DNA of 64,000 nucleotides from Sinorhizobium kostiense. Lineage in GTDB: Bacteria > Pseudomonadota > Alphaproteobacteria > Rhizobiales > Rhizobiaceae. This document shows, piece by piece, positions 63,145 to 64,000 of this stretch; positions within the stretch are counted from its first letter, which is position 1; every line of letters begins with the position of its first letter. Below the pieces are notes generated by a model. That model had not been told where the DNA came from. It was given only the letters and a program-made list of their open reading frames with translations, and did not search any database. Position numbers and translations under genes: made by a program. The stretch is taken from assembly GCF_017874595.1 (NCBI RefSeq), contig NZ_JAGILA010000002.1, forward strand, positions 558,001-622,000, given 5' to 3'.

Positions 63145-64000
63145 CTACCAACCTCCGCCGCCACCGCCGCCACCGCCGCCGCCTGAGAAGCCGCCGCCAG
63201 AGGAAAAACCTGAGGACGAACTTTTGGGCGGAGGCGGCAATGAGGAGGCGATGGTATCAGCCATCGATCCGGCGAAACCGCCGATCGTGTCGGTGAAGGA
63301 GCCGGGAGCAAAACTATCGCCATGGTACCAGCTTGGCTGGTATGTAGCCGCAGCGGCACCGCCTGCCGCCGCCAGCAGCCATCGGTCGAAGGTCTCGGTC
63401 CACGGTTTCTCGACGCCGAGCGCCACTGCATAGGGCAGCAGCGTCTCGAAGTGGCGGGGCGACATTTCCGGCGCACCCTGCATGTTCATTCGATCCTTCT
63501 CGGCAAGTGTCAAATACTGCCTCAGACCCTCGATCCCATCCATCATGCGCCTGCCGAGCGGCGTCGGCGCACCCATCAGGAAGAAAAAGAGCAGATTGAC
63601 GAGCACGATCCCGCCAACAGCAAAGAGCAGCGGTAAGTGGTCCGGCTCTGTCGCCGAAAAGACGAGGACGGCAAGGATGCTGGAGAAGACCGTGAAAAGT
63701 ACGAAGCCGACAAAAGCGATTACGACGATCGACAGGATGCGGCGCGCGAGGCTCGCACCGGGCCGGAACGATTTGCCGAACGAAACAGCCAAAATCGAGA
63801 TAAAGACAGCGAACATGACGGGCACGATGACAAGCGGGATCATATCTTCGCTAAGATCACCGAAGACGAACAGTGCCGCCAGTGTCGCCACCGAGAGAAC
63901 GACGCCGCCAATGATGTAGCCGGCATTGGCGCGGTAGTATTTGTCGCGATGTTCGCGCTCCATCGCCCGACGGAAGCCGGAGCCTGCCGTCTCGACCGTC
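63145..64000 (-). CDS. DUF2207 family membrane protein, N-terminal part cut by the window
   Basis: The frame stays open to the last base of the window, so about 285 codons of the C-terminal part are seen. Four hydrophobic helices lie in the first half ([59 protein letters not shown] and [19 protein letters not shown]). A cytosolic domain follows with [13 protein letters not shown] and [19 protein letters not shown], typical of DUF2207. The extreme C-terminus is a Ser/Gly run ending in about eleven Gly and a final Trp, a common tail in this family. It lies upstream of glyS on the same strand, as in many Rhizobiales. Function unknown. Confidence 0.9.
   Translation of the reverse strand, partial: TVETAGSGFRRAMEREHRDKYYRANAGYIIGGVVLSVATLAALFVFGDLSEDMIPLVIVPVMFAVFISILAVSFGKSFRPGASLARRILSIVVIAFVGFVLFTVFSSILAVLVFSATEPDHLPLLFAVGGIVLVNLLFFFLMGAPTPLGRRMMDGIEGLRQYLTLAEKDRMNMQGAPEMSPRHFETLLPYAVALGVEKPWTETFDRWLLAAAGGAAAATYQPSWYHGDSFAPGSFTDTIGGFAGSMADTIASSLPPPPKSSSSGFSSGGGFSGGGGGGGGGGGW

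Noticed and set aside
63148-63185. CCGCCGCCA-like tandem repeat, at first sight a microsatellite or CRISPR-like array
   Set aside because: It encodes the poly-glycine tail of the DUF2207 protein on the minus strand.

Overview
The window is GC-rich, densely coded core chromosome of an alphaproteobacterium. Gene content and protein style point to Rhizobiales, most likely Sinorhizobium/Ensifer or a close relative. The evidence is the ctaC-ctaD-ctaB-ctaG-ctaE order with a tiny CoxF-like gene, the BioMNY biotin transporter, IalB, DUF1344, DUF1217 and HPE1-like proteins, and short dispersed rhizobial palindromic repeats. I see no rRNA, tRNA, CRISPR array, insertion sequence, prophage or plasmid function. 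The species assignment is inference.

Layout. 1-4.1 kb: the 3' part of a PAS-GGDEF-EAL protein, a YqgE/AlgH-family protein, an exported stand-alone DsbD-N-like protein and a peroxiredoxin. 4.1-13.5 kb, minus strand: cytochrome c oxidase genes ctaC, ctaD, ctaB, coxF-like, ctaG and ctaE, closed by a clear terminator, then DUF983, SURF1, ispH, thrB and rnhA. 13.9-20.8 kb: IalB-like protein, aroC-ribB, a DUF1344 protein, a J-domain protein / fabI / histidine phosphatase cluster and a surface lipoprotein. 20.9-26.9 kb: pdxH, polysaccharide deacetylase, a D,D-carboxypeptidase with SPOR domain, tldD and an AlkZ/YcaQ-like glycosylase. 27.0-31.6 kb, plus strand: bioM-bioN-bioY, an acyl-CoA ligase and a thiolase-like protein, tightly packed as one operon. 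31.6-39.6 kb: thioesterase, MDR oxidoreductase, HDAC-like deacylase, xseB, pirin, dxs, tlyA and a TrmA/RlmD-type RNA methyltransferase. 39.6-46.3 kb, mostly minus strand: enoyl-CoA hydratase and acyl-CoA dehydrogenase behind a candidate LiuR-like operator, a plus-strand GH25 lysozyme, then a Rieske oxygenase and its reductase (GbcAB-like) behind a cobalamin riboswitch. 46.6-54.3 kb: unknown protein, TsaC/Sua5, FAD-linked oxidase, a large DUF1217 repeat protein, small unknowns and ubiA. 54.6-58.0 kb: a periplasmic polyamine-type binding protein translationally coupled to a membrane GGDEF-EAL protein. 58.2-64 kb: purD, HPE1-like exported protein, DUF523, glyS and the C-terminal part of a DUF2207 protein.

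Most notable points. (1) A textbook cobalamin riboswitch aptamer (46128-46304, minus) lies in the leader of the Rieske oxygenase operon, which suggests B12 control of N-demethylation of glycine betaine or a related compound. (2) An NspS/MbaA-like pair joins a periplasmic binding protein to c-di-GMP turnover. (3) The biotin transporter operon carries an acyl-CoA ligase and a thiolase that lacks its second catalytic cysteine, so biotin side-chain metabolism is a possible role. (4) Two small genes are easy to miss: the 46-aa CoxF-like gene and a 33-aa arginine-rich ORF with a perfect Shine-Dalgarno. Start codons were chosen from visible ribosome binding sites and family N-termini. No database search was possible, so family names rest on recognised motifs.
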